Shown here in pieces: positions 34,298 through 43,268 of a DNA stretch of 64,000 nt. Within the stretch, counting starts at the first letter, position 1. Each line of letters starts with the position of its first letter. The translations under genes were made by a program, and so were the position numbers. The stretch lies in the NCBI RefSeq assembly GCF_001482285.1, contig NZ_LOEP01000014.1, positions 118,443 to 182,442 on the forward strand, read 5' to 3'. Source of the stretch: Haloferax sp. Q22. GTDB lineage: Archaea > Halobacteriota > Halobacteria > Halobacteriales > Haloferacaceae. The notes below the pieces were generated by a model. That model saw only the letters and a list, made by a program, of their open reading frames with translations, ran no database searches and had not been told where the DNA came from.

Positions 34298-35279
34298 CGG
34301 CACCGTCGCGGCCGGGGTCATCGGCGTCGGGAGTATGGGGCAGAACCACGCCCGGGTGTACGATGAACTGGGCGACACGGAGCTCGTCGGCGTCTTCGAC
34401 GTCGACGACGACCGGGCCGAGTCCGTCGCGGACGACTACGGGACGACCGCGCGGTCGATGGACGACCTCCTCGACGCGGCGGACATCGTCTCCGTCGTCG
34501 TGCCGACGCAGTTCCACTACGAGAACGCGAAGCGCGCCCTCGAATCGGACGTTCACGTCCTCGTCGAGAAACCGTTCGTCGAAGACCCGGACAACGGCCG
34601 GGAGCTCATCGACATCGCCGACGAGCGAGACCTCGCGTTACAGGTTGGTCACATCGAGCGGTTCAACCCGGCGGTTCGCGCTCTCCGCGACCTCGTCGAC
34701 GACCTCGACATCCACGCGGTCTCGACCGAGCGACTCGGGCCGCCCGTCGACCGCGCCATCGACGACACGGTCGTGATGGACCTGATGATTCACGACCTCG
34801 ACATCGTCCTCGACATCGTCGACGGCGCGGTCGACTCGTACGACGCCGTTGGAACGCCGGACTGCAGCCACGCGAACGCGAACCTCGCGTTCGACTCCGG
34901 GGTGACGGCGTCGCTCACGACGAGTCGCGTCACCCAAGAGAAAGTTCGGGGTCTCACTATCTCGGCGGCCGACTGCCGCGTGAAGGTCGACTACATCGAC
35001 CAGAACATCGAGATTCACCGCTCGTCGGTCCCCTCGTACATCGACGACGAGTCGCTTGTCCGCCACCGCCACGAGAACTTCGTGGAGACGCTCGCGGTCG
35101 AGCAGGTCGAACCCCTCCAGAGCGAGCTGCGGTCGTTCGCGAACGCCGCTTCGACCGGTACGGAGCCCGTCGTGGACGGCGAGCAGGGGCTTCGGGTGTT
35201 GAAGCTGACGAAGAAGCTCGACGAGACCGCGCGGGAAACACTCGATGACGGGGCTCCACTGACCTCCACGGTCGACTGA
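34290..35279 (+). CDS. Gfo/Idh/MocA-family NAD(P)-dependent sugar oxidoreductase
   Basis: A 329-residue protein. The Rossmann start AAGVIGVGSMGQNHARVY has the dinucleotide-binding glycines; HVLVEKPFVEDPDNG contains the conserved EKP. The catalytic region includes QVGHIERFNPAVRALRDLV and MDLMIHDLDIVLDIV. WlbA-like enzymes of this family oxidise C3 of UDP-GlcNAc-uronate ahead of a DegT aminotransferase. The tight 8-bp overlap with that aminotransferase supports the same pairing here. The two nucleotide-sugar dehydrogenases and the acyltransferase at 55.8-59.0 kb could supply the other steps of such a pathway. Confidence 0.92.
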   Translation: MTDGTVAAGVIGVGSMGQNHARVYDELGDTELVGVFDVDDDRAESVADDYGTTARSMDDLLDAADIVSVVVPTQFHYENAKRALESDVHVLVEKPFVEDPDNGRELIDIADERDLALQVGHIERFNPAVRALRDLVDDLDIHAVSTERLGPPVDRAIDDTVVMDLMIHDLDIVLDIVDGAVDSYDAVGTPDCSHANANLAFDSGVTASLTTSRVTQEKVRGLTISAADCRVKVDYIDQNIEIHRSSVPSYIDDESLVRHRHENFVETLAVEQVEPLQSELRSFANAASTGTEPVVDGEQGLRVLKLTKKLDETARETLDDGAPLTSTVD

Positions 35280-35541
35280 AACACGGGCTTTACCGGGTTT
35301 ATCACGTGCCTTTGGTGGAACAACAATCCGACTTTCGCTGAATCGCTATCGGGCGCTTCTCGACTGCTGTCAAACGTTCAACAAAGCCGCTGTCTTGCGA
35401 TTACGCACCGATGAAACAGTCTGAAACAGTCACTAAACTGCTGCAATACGTCTTGATTCCGGTCGGGTTTTCACAACAGTTCGGAAAATCCGGGACGGTG
35501 TTGACGCTTTATTGGGGGTCACAGTAACGGTTGGAGCGAGC

Positions 35542-36144
35542 ATGACCACTCAAGTGAACGGTACCGAAAGCGCGCTGATCGACCAGCATACGAATGCGGC
35601 CGAGCAGAACACGGAACTTGGGAAGGACGAAATATACCACCTGCTCCAGAACGAGCGCCGTCGGAAAGTTCTCGAATACCTGCGCGACCGCGAGGGACCG
35701 GTTCAGATGCGGGACATCGCGGAGCAGGTCGCCGCGTGGGAGCACGATACGACCGTTCAGGCGTTGATGTCCGACCAGCGCCAGCGCGTCTACATCGCCC
35801 TCTACCAAGCGCACCTCCCGAAACTCGACGAAGAGGGCGTCATCGACTACAATCAGAGCAGGGGTATCGTCGAGAAGACACCCCTCGCAAACGAACTCGC
35901 CGCTCACCTCGAACTCCCCGGCGATGACGACGACGAGATGGACGGCGAGTCCGAGCGACCGTGGGGGGCATACTACCTCTCCGTCTCGGGGCTGAGTACG
36001 CTGGCCATCGGTGCATCCGGACTCGGGCTCTTCGGGCTCGGCTCCGTTCCTCACCTCCTCGTCGCGCTCGCGGTCATGAGCGTCTACACGGCCCTCACGT
36101 TCTGGCAGGTCCTCGACAACTTCGAGACCGGCGACGAGGACTAA
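35542..36144 (+). CDS. membrane-anchored winged-helix protein, DUF7344-like (second copy)
   Basis: A 200-residue protein with the same plan as the protein at 32297. A winged-helix-like region (IYHLLQNERRRKVLEYLRDR; QRVYIALYQAHLPKLDEEGV) is followed by two helices (LSVSGLSTLAIGASGLGLFG and LLVALAVMSVYTALTFWQV). ATG 35542 is preferred over a GTG ten codons earlier. The membrane helices suggest it senses or is tethered to the envelope. It is not preceded by the shared promoter element. Confidence 0.75.
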   Translation: MTTQVNGTESALIDQHTNAAEQNTELGKDEIYHLLQNERRRKVLEYLRDREGPVQMRDIAEQVAAWEHDTTVQALMSDQRQRVYIALYQAHLPKLDEEGVIDYNQSRGIVEKTPLANELAAHLELPGDDDDEMDGESERPWGAYYLSVSGLSTLAIGASGLGLFGLGSVPHLLVALAVMSVYTALTFWQVLDNFETGDED

Positions 36145-36467
36145 CGCTTTTCGAGTTCTACCGCGCAGCGCACGCCGTTCGTCTGGTTCCGACATAAATA
36201 CCCGCTATATCATGGGGGTTCATCCGTCTCTCGACCCGAACTCTCCAGGCCACCAGATGAAGGTCTCTTGTCATCTGAAGCCGTGAGATTCATATTGCTG
36301 AACTAGAATCATCGATACAGCGCAAAATTGGCCCCAATGATTTCAGACGCGCGCCCACCCCGTTCGCGAGCACCCGGTAGAGTCTCTCAATGGCCTACCG
36401 CGAGCCAAGCGAACGTCGCGTCACCGCCGAGCCGACGCGCCCGAGCCGAGGTAACTCTTCGATAACC
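36145..36467. other. intergenic region
   Basis: About 320 bp. It contains a 7-bp inverted repeat (CAGATGA at 36254-36260 against TCATCTG at 36271-36277) and an AT-rich stretch near 36285-36345 that may hold the promoter of the next gene. No gene is supported. Confidence 0.45.
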
Positions 36468-37772
36468 ATGTCGTACGCTCGAGCGACATTCGTTCTGGTT
36501 CTGCTCGTTCTCTCCGGCGCAGTCGTCCCCGCGCCGGTGCTGGCGATGGACGACGAGACGACCAACGAAACGTCCATCGAAGGGACGTTCACGAACACGG
36601 TTCCGGTCGACCAGTCGAGGGAGTCGACGTTCCTCTGGGCGTCCGAACGCAACACGCTCTCGGTCGAGTTCGACGCCCCGAACGAGTCGAACATCTACGA
36701 GGTGTGCGTGAGAAACGGGAGCGGCGACCGGGTCGAATGCACCGATAAGAGCGTCTCGTCTGGCACGCAGACCGTCGAGTTCACGTACGAATCCCTCTCG
36801 GAGTTCGAGGGCTCGAGCAACGTCTCCGTCGTCCTTTGGAACAGCTTCCCGGGGCAGTCGGAGCAGATTGCCACCGACACGGTCAACGTCACGATACTCC
36901 AGAAAGACGGCGACATCGACGGCGACAAACTCAGCAACGCGAACGAACTGTCCAACAACACCTCGATGTTCCTCATGGACACCGACAAGGATAGTCTCCA
37001 AGACGGGGCCGAGGTGAAAAATTACGGGACGTCCCCGACGACGCCCGACACGGACGGCGACGGGCTGAACGATGCGGCCGAACTGTCGAACTCGCTGGAT
37101 CCGACAGACCCCGACACGGACGGCGACGGCATCCCCGACGGCGTCGAGATGCGACTCGGAACGCCCCCGAACGACAGCACTGCCGACACGGACGGCGACG
37201 GACTGGACGACGGGTACGAGTACGAACACGGGACCGACCCCGTCGACCCCGACACGGACGGCGACGGGCTGAACGACGGGCTCGAGCGGAAGCTCGGAAC
37301 GGACGCCACCGACGGCAGCACGACCCCGATGCTCGTGTTCACCGGCGGGACGCTGCTCGGCGTCGTCGCCGTCGGCGGCCGCTGGTTCATCGCCTCGTCG
37401 GAGTACCAGCTCGAAGCACCGGTGTCCGCGCCGCAACTGTTCAAGCCGGACGGGATCGACGCGGACGCGGAAGACGACGCATCGGAGTCGCCACCGATGC
37501 CGCCGGAGTTCGACCGAGACGAACTCCAGCAGTCGTCACAACCCGTCTTGACCGATGAGGACAAAGTCATCCAACTGCTCCGCGACAACGGCGGCTGGGT
37601 CTACCAGAGTAAAATCGTCGAGCAGACGGGCTGGTCGAAATCGAAGGTCAGCCGACTGCTTTCGAGCATGGACGAGTTCGGAACGGTAGAGAAGATCTCT
37701 GTCGGCCGGCAGAACATCGTCGCCGAAGAGGGGTCGATGCCCGAGGGTGCGGGGTCACCGTTCGACGAGTGA
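36468..37772 (+). CDS. membrane-spanning regulator: extracellular TSP3 repeats, one helix, cytoplasmic winged helix
   Basis: A 434-residue protein. Residues 1-26 are a signal-like segment ([20 protein letters not shown]). An Asn/Thr-rich external beta domain runs to about 145. Five to six thrombospondin type 3-like units ([13 protein letters not shown] and variants) follow at about 146-275 and should bind calcium. A membrane helix lies at about 287-309 ([17 protein letters not shown]). A DUF7343-like winged helix ends the protein at about 363-415 ([34 protein letters not shown]). The layout links an outside calcium- or glycan-binding region directly to DNA. The ATG chosen starts the leader; another lies 26 codons upstream. 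Confidence 0.8.
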   Translation: MSYARATFVLVLLVLSGAVVPAPVLAMDDETTNETSIEGTFTNTVPVDQSRESTFLWASERNTLSVEFDAPNESNIYEVCVRNGSGDRVECTDKSVSSGTQTVEFTYESLSEFEGSSNVSVVLWNSFPGQSEQIATDTVNVTILQKDGDIDGDKLSNANELSNNTSMFLMDTDKDSLQDGAEVKNYGTSPTTPDTDGDGLNDAAELSNSLDPTDPDTDGDGIPDGVEMRLGTPPNDSTADTDGDGLDDGYEYEHGTDPVDPDTDGDGLNDGLERKLGTDATDGSTTPMLVFTGGTLLGVVAVGGRWFIASSEYQLEAPVSAPQLFKPDGIDADAEDDASESPPMPPEFDRDELQQSSQPVLTDEDKVIQLLRDNGGWVYQSKIVEQTGWSKSKVSRLLSSMDEFGTVEKISVGRQNIVAEEGSMPEGAGSPFDE

Positions 37773-37806
37773 CCCGCGCGGTCGCGGCCGCGTCCCTTTC
37801 CCCGCG

Positions 37807-38721
37807 TTACGCGCCCACTCTGTTCTGAACGCCTCTGACGACGCTGTAGACGAGCCCGGGGAGCTGCGCCGGGCCGGGTGTCGAGCCCGCGCGTAGGTAC
37901 GCCAGTCCCGCGTCGAACCGCCCCTCGCGGAGGTACTGCGCGGCGAGCGCGTACTGGTGAGTGCCGGTGACGTCGTAGCCGCGGGTCTCTAGCTCGACGA
38001 CCTCCTCGGCGAACGTCTTGAGGAAGTGCGCGTTGGCCCGCCGGACGGCGTCCGCGCTCGGTCCGCCGGAGGGATACCGCCGCAACAGGGGTTCGTCGAC
38101 GTAGGCGAGCTTTCCTTCCTTCAGGACGCGAATGAGGAACTCGGTGTCCTGGTAGCGGTCGAACGACTCGTCGAACCCGCCGATTCGCTCGACGACCTCG
38201 GACTCGACGACAAGCGTCGAGCCCGCGCTGGTGTGGAGGTTCTCCATGAGAATCTCCTTGATGAGTTCCTCGCCGCCTTCCGCCCCCTCTCGGGAGTCGT
38301 GTGTTCCAAGGACGGACTTGACGCGTTCCACGAGCGGGTTGGCGTCTGCGTCGTCGAGAATCACCGTTCCGCAGTAGGCGGCGACCCAGTCGTCGGATCG
38401 CCGTTCGAGCGTCTCGACCTGCCGTTCGAGCTTCGTCGGTGCCCACTCGTCGTCGGAGTCGAGGAGCGCGACGTAGTCGCCGGTCGCGACCTCGATTCCG
38501 GTGTTCCGGGCGGCGCTTCCACCCTGATTCGTCTCGTGGACGAGGTAGTTCACTCTCGGGTCGTCGTAGGCGGTGACGACCGACGCTGTGTCGTCCGTGG
38601 AGGCGTCGTCGACGACGATGACCTCAACGTCCGACAGCGTCTGGTCAAGCGCGCTGTCGATGGCACGCGGGATATCGTCCGCGCGGTTGTACGTGGGAAT
38701 GATGACGCTCACTGTCGGCAT
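37807..38721 (-). CDS. GT2 family glycosyltransferase
   Basis: A 304-residue GT-A fold enzyme. The N-terminus VSVIIPTYNRADDIPRAIDS, the nucleotide-binding IVVDDASTDDT and the D-x-D-like LLDSDDEWAPTKL are all visible. There is no strong membrane helix, so it works at the cytoplasmic membrane face on lipid-linked sugars. The sugar donor is not predictable. The promoter element on the minus strand at 38753-38774 controls it, back to back with the MoxR gene. Confidence 0.92.
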   Translation of the reverse strand: MPTVSVIIPTYNRADDIPRAIDSALDQTLSDVEVIVVDDASTDDTASVVTAYDDPRVNYLVHETNQGGSAARNTGIEVATGDYVALLDSDDEWAPTKLERQVETLERRSDDWVAAYCGTVILDDADANPLVERVKSVLGTHDSREGAEGGEELIKEILMENLHTSAGSTLVVESEVVERIGGFDESFDRYQDTEFLIRVLKEGKLAYVDEPLLRRYPSGGPSADAVRRANAHFLKTFAEEVVELETRGYDVTGTHQYALAAQYLREGRFDAGLAYLRAGSTPGPAQLPGLVYSVVRGVQNRVGA

Positions 38722-38752
38722 CGGGTATCTCCTGTTACTCTCCGTCGGGGGC

Positions 38753-38774
38753 GCATTATTATCGAGCAGGTAAC
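38753..38774 (-). promoter_or_regulatory. shared surface-locus promoter element, copy 5
   Basis: On the minus strand GTTACC, then ATAATAATGC with the fixed 8-nt gap; one mismatch (G for C) in the first box. It is 32 bp from the GT2 start. Confidence 0.65.
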
Positions 38775-38792
38775 GCGCGGGTCAGTGGCGCG

Positions 38793-38814
38793 CTTACCGA
38801 TGGCATAATAATGG
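38793..38814 (+). promoter_or_regulatory. shared surface-locus promoter element, copy 6
   Basis: CTTACC, then ATAATAATGG with the 8-nt gap. It lies 23 bp before the MoxR start, where a TATA box of a leaderless transcript would be. With copy 5 it forms a divergent pair. Confidence 0.75.
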
Positions 38815-38836
38815 CCGGCTGGGCTGACTCCGGAGT

Positions 38837-39805
38837 ATGGACGTCCGCGAACTCCACGACCACAGCACGCGTGTTCTCGACGAGATAGCTCGGTCAGTCG
38901 TCGTGGACCGAGCCGTCCTTCGGCGCATCCTCACCGGGGTGCTCTCGCAGGGACACGTTCTCCTCGAAGACGTTCCCGGCACGGGAAAGACGCTGACTGC
39001 ACAGAGCTTCGCCACGGCGCTCGGCCTTTCGTTTAGCCGAATCCAGTTCACGCCCGATCTCCTCCCCGCCGACGTGACCGGGACGTACGTGTTCGACGAG
39101 CGAGACCGGTCGTTCGAGTTCAGCGAGGGCCCGCTGTTCGCGAACGTCGTCCTCGCCGACGAGATCAACCGCGCCTCGCCGAAGACGCAGGCCGCGCTCC
39201 TCGAAGCGATGGCCGAGGGGCAGGTGACCGTCGACGGCGAGACGCACCCGCTTCCGGACCCGTTTTTCGTCATCGCCACCCAGAATCCGGTCGAACAGGG
39301 GGAGGGAACGTTCCCCCTGCCCGAAGCGCAGAAAGACCGGTTCCTCGTCAAAGACAGTCTCGGCTACCCGGACGAGGAGGGCGAACTGGAACTGCTCGAC
39401 CGCCGCGACGCGCGCGACGCGCCCACGCCGACGGTCTCTTCGGTCCTCTCGACGGACCGCGTCCGCGAGATGCAGCGCGTCCCGGAGACGGTCCGCGTCG
39501 ACGGCGAGATAAAACAGTACATCGTCGACATCGTCCGCGCGACGCGGGAGAACCCCCGCGTCGCGGTCGGCGTCTCGCCGCGCGGCTGTCAGCGACTGTT
39601 CGAGGTCGTCCGCGCGACGGCCGCAGTCCAGGGCCGGAGCTTCGTCATTCCGGACGACGTGAAAGCCGTCGTCCACGCGACGGTTGCCCACCGAATCGTT
39701 CCGACCGCCGAGGCGACGGTCGACAACGTCGAGCGGAGCCAACTCGTCGACGACGTGCTCGCCGAGGTCTCGGTCCCGACGGTCAGTCGTGCAGAGCGAG
39801 CGTGA
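38837..39805 (+). CDS. MoxR-family AAA+ ATPase
   Basis: A 322-residue ATPase. Walker A is EDVPGTGKT, Walker B with the MoxR insert is VVLADEINRASPKTQAALLE, sensor 1 region is FFVIATQNPVEQGEGTFPLP, and the arginine finger area is GVSPRGCQRLFEVVRA. MoxR proteins act as chaperones for von Willebrand or DUF58-type partners. The DUF58 gene lies next to it but on the opposite strand. The end overlaps the end of the small membrane protein gene by 23 bp in convergent fashion, which is less common than the usual co-directional moxR-DUF58 order. Confidence 0.93.
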   Translation: MDVRELHDHSTRVLDEIARSVVVDRAVLRRILTGVLSQGHVLLEDVPGTGKTLTAQSFATALGLSFSRIQFTPDLLPADVTGTYVFDERDRSFEFSEGPLFANVVLADEINRASPKTQAALLEAMAEGQVTVDGETHPLPDPFFVIATQNPVEQGEGTFPLPEAQKDRFLVKDSLGYPDEEGELELLDRRDARDAPTPTVSSVLSTDRVREMQRVPETVRVDGEIKQYIVDIVRATRENPRVAVGVSPRGCQRLFEVVRATAAVQGRSFVIPDDVKAVVHATVAHRIVPTAEATVDNVERSQLVDDVLAEVSVPTVSRAERA

Positions 39806-40466
39806 GGAAGACCAAGGCGACGAGCATGAACGCGACCGCGTGAAGCGGCAGACCTGGCGTTCCGAGGTCGCGGACCACGAGCCCGGCACCGACCGCGACG
39901 CCTCCGACGAGCGTCGTCCCGCCGAAATGGGCCGCTTCGACGGTCCACGTCGTCGCCTCCCGGCCGAGTTGCTCGCCCACTGTTATCGAGTTCTCCGCAG
40001 CGTCCCACGAGACAACGAGCGCCGCGCACGCAACGAGCAGGGCCACGGCGTCGGCCGTCTGGAACAGCCCGCCGGCGACGACAGTCAAGAGGAGCGCCGC
40101 GCAGCCGAGTTTACTCAGTCCGCGCGACCCGGACCCGCGAAGGGGAAGCACGCCGAGGCCGAGACAGAACACGCCGAAGAGTCCGAGTCCGGCCTCGATG
40201 AGCTGTGACTGGCCGGTGGCGCTCGTTACGGCGAGGCCCGCACCACCCGTCGCGACGAGGACACCGACGAGTAGCCCGACAGTCCCGAGCAGTCGCTGCC
40301 CCGTTCGGAACCGGTGTGCGCCCTCGATAGCGAGGACGAGGCCGGCGACGGCGACGAACGTCCCGACCGACGCCCCGGTGTTCACGAGCGAGACGGACAG
40401 CGCGGCGGCGAACAACGACAGCGCCGCGCTGAGCCGCGCCGGCCGTCTGGTTATCTCTGCGCTCAC
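39783..40466 (-). CDS. membrane protein of a DUF58/DUF4129 module, DUF7519-like
   Basis: A 227-residue protein with about seven hydrophobic segments and almost no soluble part (LSAALSLFAAALSVSLVNTG; LLGTVGLLVGVLVATGGAGL). It begins MSAEITRRP and its ATG overlaps the stop of the DUF58 gene by four bases (ATGA), so it is the last gene of the minus-strand module. Haloarchaea often carry such a protein after DUF58. It has no recognisable enzyme motif. Confidence 0.75.
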   Translation of the reverse strand: MSAEITRRPARLSAALSLFAAALSVSLVNTGASVGTFVAVAGLVLAIEGAHRFRTGQRLLGTVGLLVGVLVATGGAGLAVTSATGQSQLIEAGLGLFGVFCLGLGVLPLRGSGSRGLSKLGCAALLLTVVAGGLFQTADAVALLVACAALVVSWDAAENSITVGEQLGREATTWTVEAAHFGGTTLVGGVAVGAGLVVRDLGTPGLPLHAVAFMLVALVFLTLALHD

Positions 40467-41725
40467 GTCCGAACCCCCCGCTGTGCGTCGATTGCGAGCG
40501 CGAGCGGGTCGCCGAGGGGCCAGTCGATGACGGGGATACCGACCTGCCGGAGCGCCCGCAATCGGTTCCGGCGCTCTGCGGCCGCCAAGCGCTCGCCGGG
40601 TGTCTCGTTCGCCGTCGCGTCCGGGGAGACGACCGTGACCGCGTGGCCGTGCCCGTCGAACCGGTGCGCAACTTCGACGGCGGTGTCGTCACAGAGCGGC
40701 GAGACGAAGAGGATCTGCGTCTGTTCGCCGAGCCGTCCGAGGTACGATTCGACCTGTTCGTCGACCGGGTCGTCCGTGTCTGTCGGACTCGCGGCGAACG
40801 CCGAGTGCCTCGAAAGCAGTTTCCGCAACCGGAGCCGGTGTTCTCGCCCCGCGCCCGGCGCTCGGAAGCAGTCTTCGGCCGAGAGCGCGGCGAGGCCGAC
40901 GTGGTTCCGGCCGTTCAGCAGGGCAGTCGTCAACTGGGCCGCGGCGGACGCCCCGGCGTCGACGGCGTGTGTCTCCCCGGGCGGGCCCCTGTAGGCGATC
41001 GCTCGCGCGTCGACGAGGACGAGGATTGACGCCGCTTGCTCTTCCCTGAAGTCGACGGTCGTCAACTCACCCGAAGCGGCGTAGCGCTTCCAGTCGATTT
41101 GGCTGACCGGGTCGCCGCGGCGGTACGACCGCGTCTGTTGGAACTCGATGCCCGAGCCCGTCCCGTTCGCGGCGACGCTGCCGACGGTGTCGAGCGTCTG
41201 TGACCGACGCGGCGGCTTCGTAATCTCGATCGTGCAGTCGAGTTCCGTCTCGTCCGCGGCGCGAACGTCGAGTTCGACCTCCCTGTCACCGCTGGGGTCG
41301 CGGACGATGGCGGTCGCGTCGTCGAACGCGTGCCGCCCGCGTTCGGCTTCGACGGCGTACGAGAACGTCCGCGTCTCGCCGGGGCGGAGCACCATTCCGC
41401 GCCTCGCCGGGTCGTCCGTGACGGTGAGCGCCGGGGGGACGCCGTCGACGATTTGGCAGTCGTACAGCGTCTCGTCGCCCTCGTTCGTCACCGCGACTTC
41501 GATTTCGACCTCGTCGCCGCTCGCCGGTGAGGCGGTGTCGACCCGGCGGTTGAGGGACAGATTCGGCGTCGGCATCGGGACGGCTCGATGGTACGCCGCG
41601 AAGACGACGCCGACCGTCGAGAGCAAGAGGAGCTCCTGTCGCTTCGCCAGTAGCCCGGCGGCCGCGACGACGAGCGCGACGGCGATGACGCCCCGCCAGC
41701 GGTTCGTCTGTTGTGGCGTCGTCAC
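40463..41725 (-). CDS. DUF58 domain membrane protein
   Basis: A 420-residue protein. Two hydrophobic segments near the N-terminus (VIAVALVVAAAGLLAKR; LLLLSTVGVVFAAYHRA) are followed by a CARDB/Ig-like region with EVEVAVTNEGDETL and the DUF58 block: RSYRRGDPVSQIDWKRYAAS and LTTVDFREEQAASILVLVDA. DUF58 proteins have a vWA-like fold and are partners of MoxR ATPases. The function in archaeal envelopes is not defined. Overlaps of four bases on both sides tie it to its neighbours. Confidence 0.92.
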   Translation of the reverse strand: MTTPQQTNRWRGVIAVALVVAAAGLLAKRQELLLLSTVGVVFAAYHRAVPMPTPNLSLNRRVDTASPASGDEVEIEVAVTNEGDETLYDCQIVDGVPPALTVTDDPARRGMVLRPGETRTFSYAVEAERGRHAFDDATAIVRDPSGDREVELDVRAADETELDCTIEITKPPRRSQTLDTVGSVAANGTGSGIEFQQTRSYRRGDPVSQIDWKRYAASGELTTVDFREEQAASILVLVDARAIAYRGPPGETHAVDAGASAAAQLTTALLNGRNHVGLAALSAEDCFRAPGAGREHRLRLRKLLSRHSAFAASPTDTDDPVDEQVESYLGRLGEQTQILFVSPLCDDTAVEVAHRFDGHGHAVTVVSPDATANETPGERLAAAERRNRLRALRQVGIPVIDWPLGDPLALAIDAQRGVRT

Positions 41726-42303
41726 CGTCTCGTCCCCCCATCGACCGCGTAGACGGCCTCGGCGGTCCGCCGGGCGCGGAACTCAGCGGGCGTCTGTCGT
41801 CGCCGAAGCGCGCTGAATGCGGTGGCGAGCGTCGACCGGTTCGGACTCCCGAGGAACGACGCCGCCTCGGCGTCGTCGGTCCACTCGCCGCGTCGAACGA
41901 GTTGACGCGCGCGGCTCCGACCGCAGTTCCGCTCGCGCATCACCGCCTCGACGGCCGCCGTTCGGAGCCGCGTTTTCACTCGCGCTCGGGTACTGTCGCC
42001 GAGAACGGGGGTTCGATAGTCCCATCCCCGAACCGTCTCGTCGAACTCGCGGCCCGCGGGCGGGACCCGAACAGGGACCTCCGGGTCCGACGTTTCGACC
42101 TGTTGCAGTTCGCTCTCCCGGCCGGAAGCGATGACTGGGAGCGCCGCGAGTAGCGCGACTCCCGAGAGCGCGGCTACGAGGACGTAGTCACCACCAACCC
42201 CGGAGACGAGCGCCGTCACCGGGAAGGCCGTCTCGCGTGCGACCGTTCCGGCGGCGAGACAGCCGAGTCCGAGCAGTCCGAACAGTAGCTTTCGGCGGTT
42301 CAC
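41722..42303 (-). CDS. membrane protein of the DUF58/DUF4129 module, DUF7269-like
   Basis: About 193 residues from GTG 42303 (VNRRKLLFGLLGLGCLAAGT). Two helices at the N-terminus are followed by a basic soluble C-terminal region (VKTRLRTAAVEAVMRERNCG and AREL-like helices). GTG is preferred because it overlaps the upstream stop by four bases; the frame runs further upstream inside the DUF4129 gene without protein-like text. It is a conserved but uncharacterised member of this haloarchaeal module. Confidence 0.75.
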   Translation of the reverse strand: MNRRKLLFGLLGLGCLAAGTVARETAFPVTALVSGVGGDYVLVAALSGVALLAALPVIASGRESELQQVETSDPEVPVRVPPAGREFDETVRGWDYRTPVLGDSTRARVKTRLRTAAVEAVMRERNCGRSRARQLVRRGEWTDDAEAASFLGSPNRSTLATAFSALRRRQTPAEFRARRTAEAVYAVDGGTRR

Positions 42304-43127
42304 GACTGGTCTCGCCCCCCGGATGACCCGAGTCGTTCGAGACACTCTCGCGCGCGCCGGCGTCGGTCCTCGGTCACCGGCGCACCGCCGTATCTGACTT
42401 CTTCGAATAGCTCCGTGAGCGACCACACCGAGTTCGCGTCGGCCCCGTTTTCGCGGGCGATTGCCGCCCGCTCTCGCGGCGTGAGCAACTGACGGTCGTC
42501 GAGTCGGAGGCGTTCGACCATCTCGTACCACGCTTCGGTGACCTCGTTCTCCGGTTCGGGCGGCGCATCGAACCCGCCTTCGGCGCGTTCTTCCGCCGGA
42601 GACTCGTCCCCGCGGAAGCGGGGGATCATCGGCGACAGTCGCGCCGCGATGCGGTCTCGATACCGAGCGACGAGCGCGACGGCGACTACCGCGATGATTC
42701 CGACGACCAGTTCGACGAGACGCGAGAGCAGCGCGAGCAGGGCGTCGATGAGCGCCTCTAGCCTGTCTTGCTCGCCCGGTGTTTCTTTCGACCCCTCCGA
42801 CTGGTCACGCTGTGAGTCCGAACTGTCGGTCGAACTGTCGGACGTGGAATCGTCGTTCCCGTCGTCCGGACCGCTCGCGCTAGACTGTCCCGACTGTGAC
42901 GACTGTTCGCCGCCGTGTTCCTGCTGACTCGGGTTGTCCGTCAGCGTCTGGTATTCGCGCTTGATGTCGTTGGCGTCGCCCTTGTCGAGCGGCAGCGAGG
43001 AGTAGTCGAGGTCAATCGCCTCGCTCGGCGAGGAGTCGACGGCCGATTCGAGCGAGCCGGCCGCCGAACCGACGACGAACAGACACACGAGAGCCAGTCC
43101 GAGCGTGACGAGCACGTCACTGTCCAT
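42300..43127 (-). CDS. DUF4129 domain membrane protein
   Basis: A 275-residue protein. A signal-anchor helix (VLVTLGLALVCLFVVGSAAG) precedes an external Ser/Asp/Gln-rich region with low complexity, then a second helix (LVELVVGIIAVVAVALVA). The cytoplasmic tail contains the DUF4129 pattern: EVTEAWYEMVERLRLDDRQL, LTPRERAAIARENG and SLTELFEEVRYGG. DUF4129 often occurs with transglutaminase-like or DUF58 partners in peptide- or envelope-processing modules. It is the first gene of a four-gene unit whose stops and starts overlap. Confidence 0.85.
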   Translation of the reverse strand: MDSDVLVTLGLALVCLFVVGSAAGSLESAVDSSPSEAIDLDYSSLPLDKGDANDIKREYQTLTDNPSQQEHGGEQSSQSGQSSASGPDDGNDDSTSDSSTDSSDSQRDQSEGSKETPGEQDRLEALIDALLALLSRLVELVVGIIAVVAVALVARYRDRIAARLSPMIPRFRGDESPAEERAEGGFDAPPEPENEVTEAWYEMVERLRLDDRQLLTPRERAAIARENGADANSVWSLTELFEEVRYGGAPVTEDRRRRARECLERLGSSGGRDQS

Positions 43128-43189
43128 CCGACCGACCTCCGTGGGTGTCGAGGCGTATCACGATGGGTGTAGACCCGCCCCCGCTCATA

Positions 43190-43209
43190 CTAATTATCCG
43201 CCCGATAAG
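43190..43209 (-). promoter_or_regulatory. shared surface-locus promoter element, copy 7
   Basis: On the minus strand CTTATC, then ATAATTAG with the 8-nt gap, 63 bp before the DUF4129 start. Confidence 0.6.
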
Positions 43210-43214
43210 CCGCC

Positions 43215-43236
43215 GCTACGTAGTCGATAATAACGG
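43215..43236 (+). promoter_or_regulatory. shared surface-locus promoter element, weaker copy
   Basis: GCTACG, then ATAATAACGG with the 8-nt gap, so the second box is perfect and the first has two mismatches. It lies 33 bp before the lipoprotein ATG at 43269 and forms a divergent pair with the element on the other strand. Confidence 0.5.
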
Positions 43237-43268
43237 TGGGTGACCGTGATGTCTCGTTTGAGTTCGAG

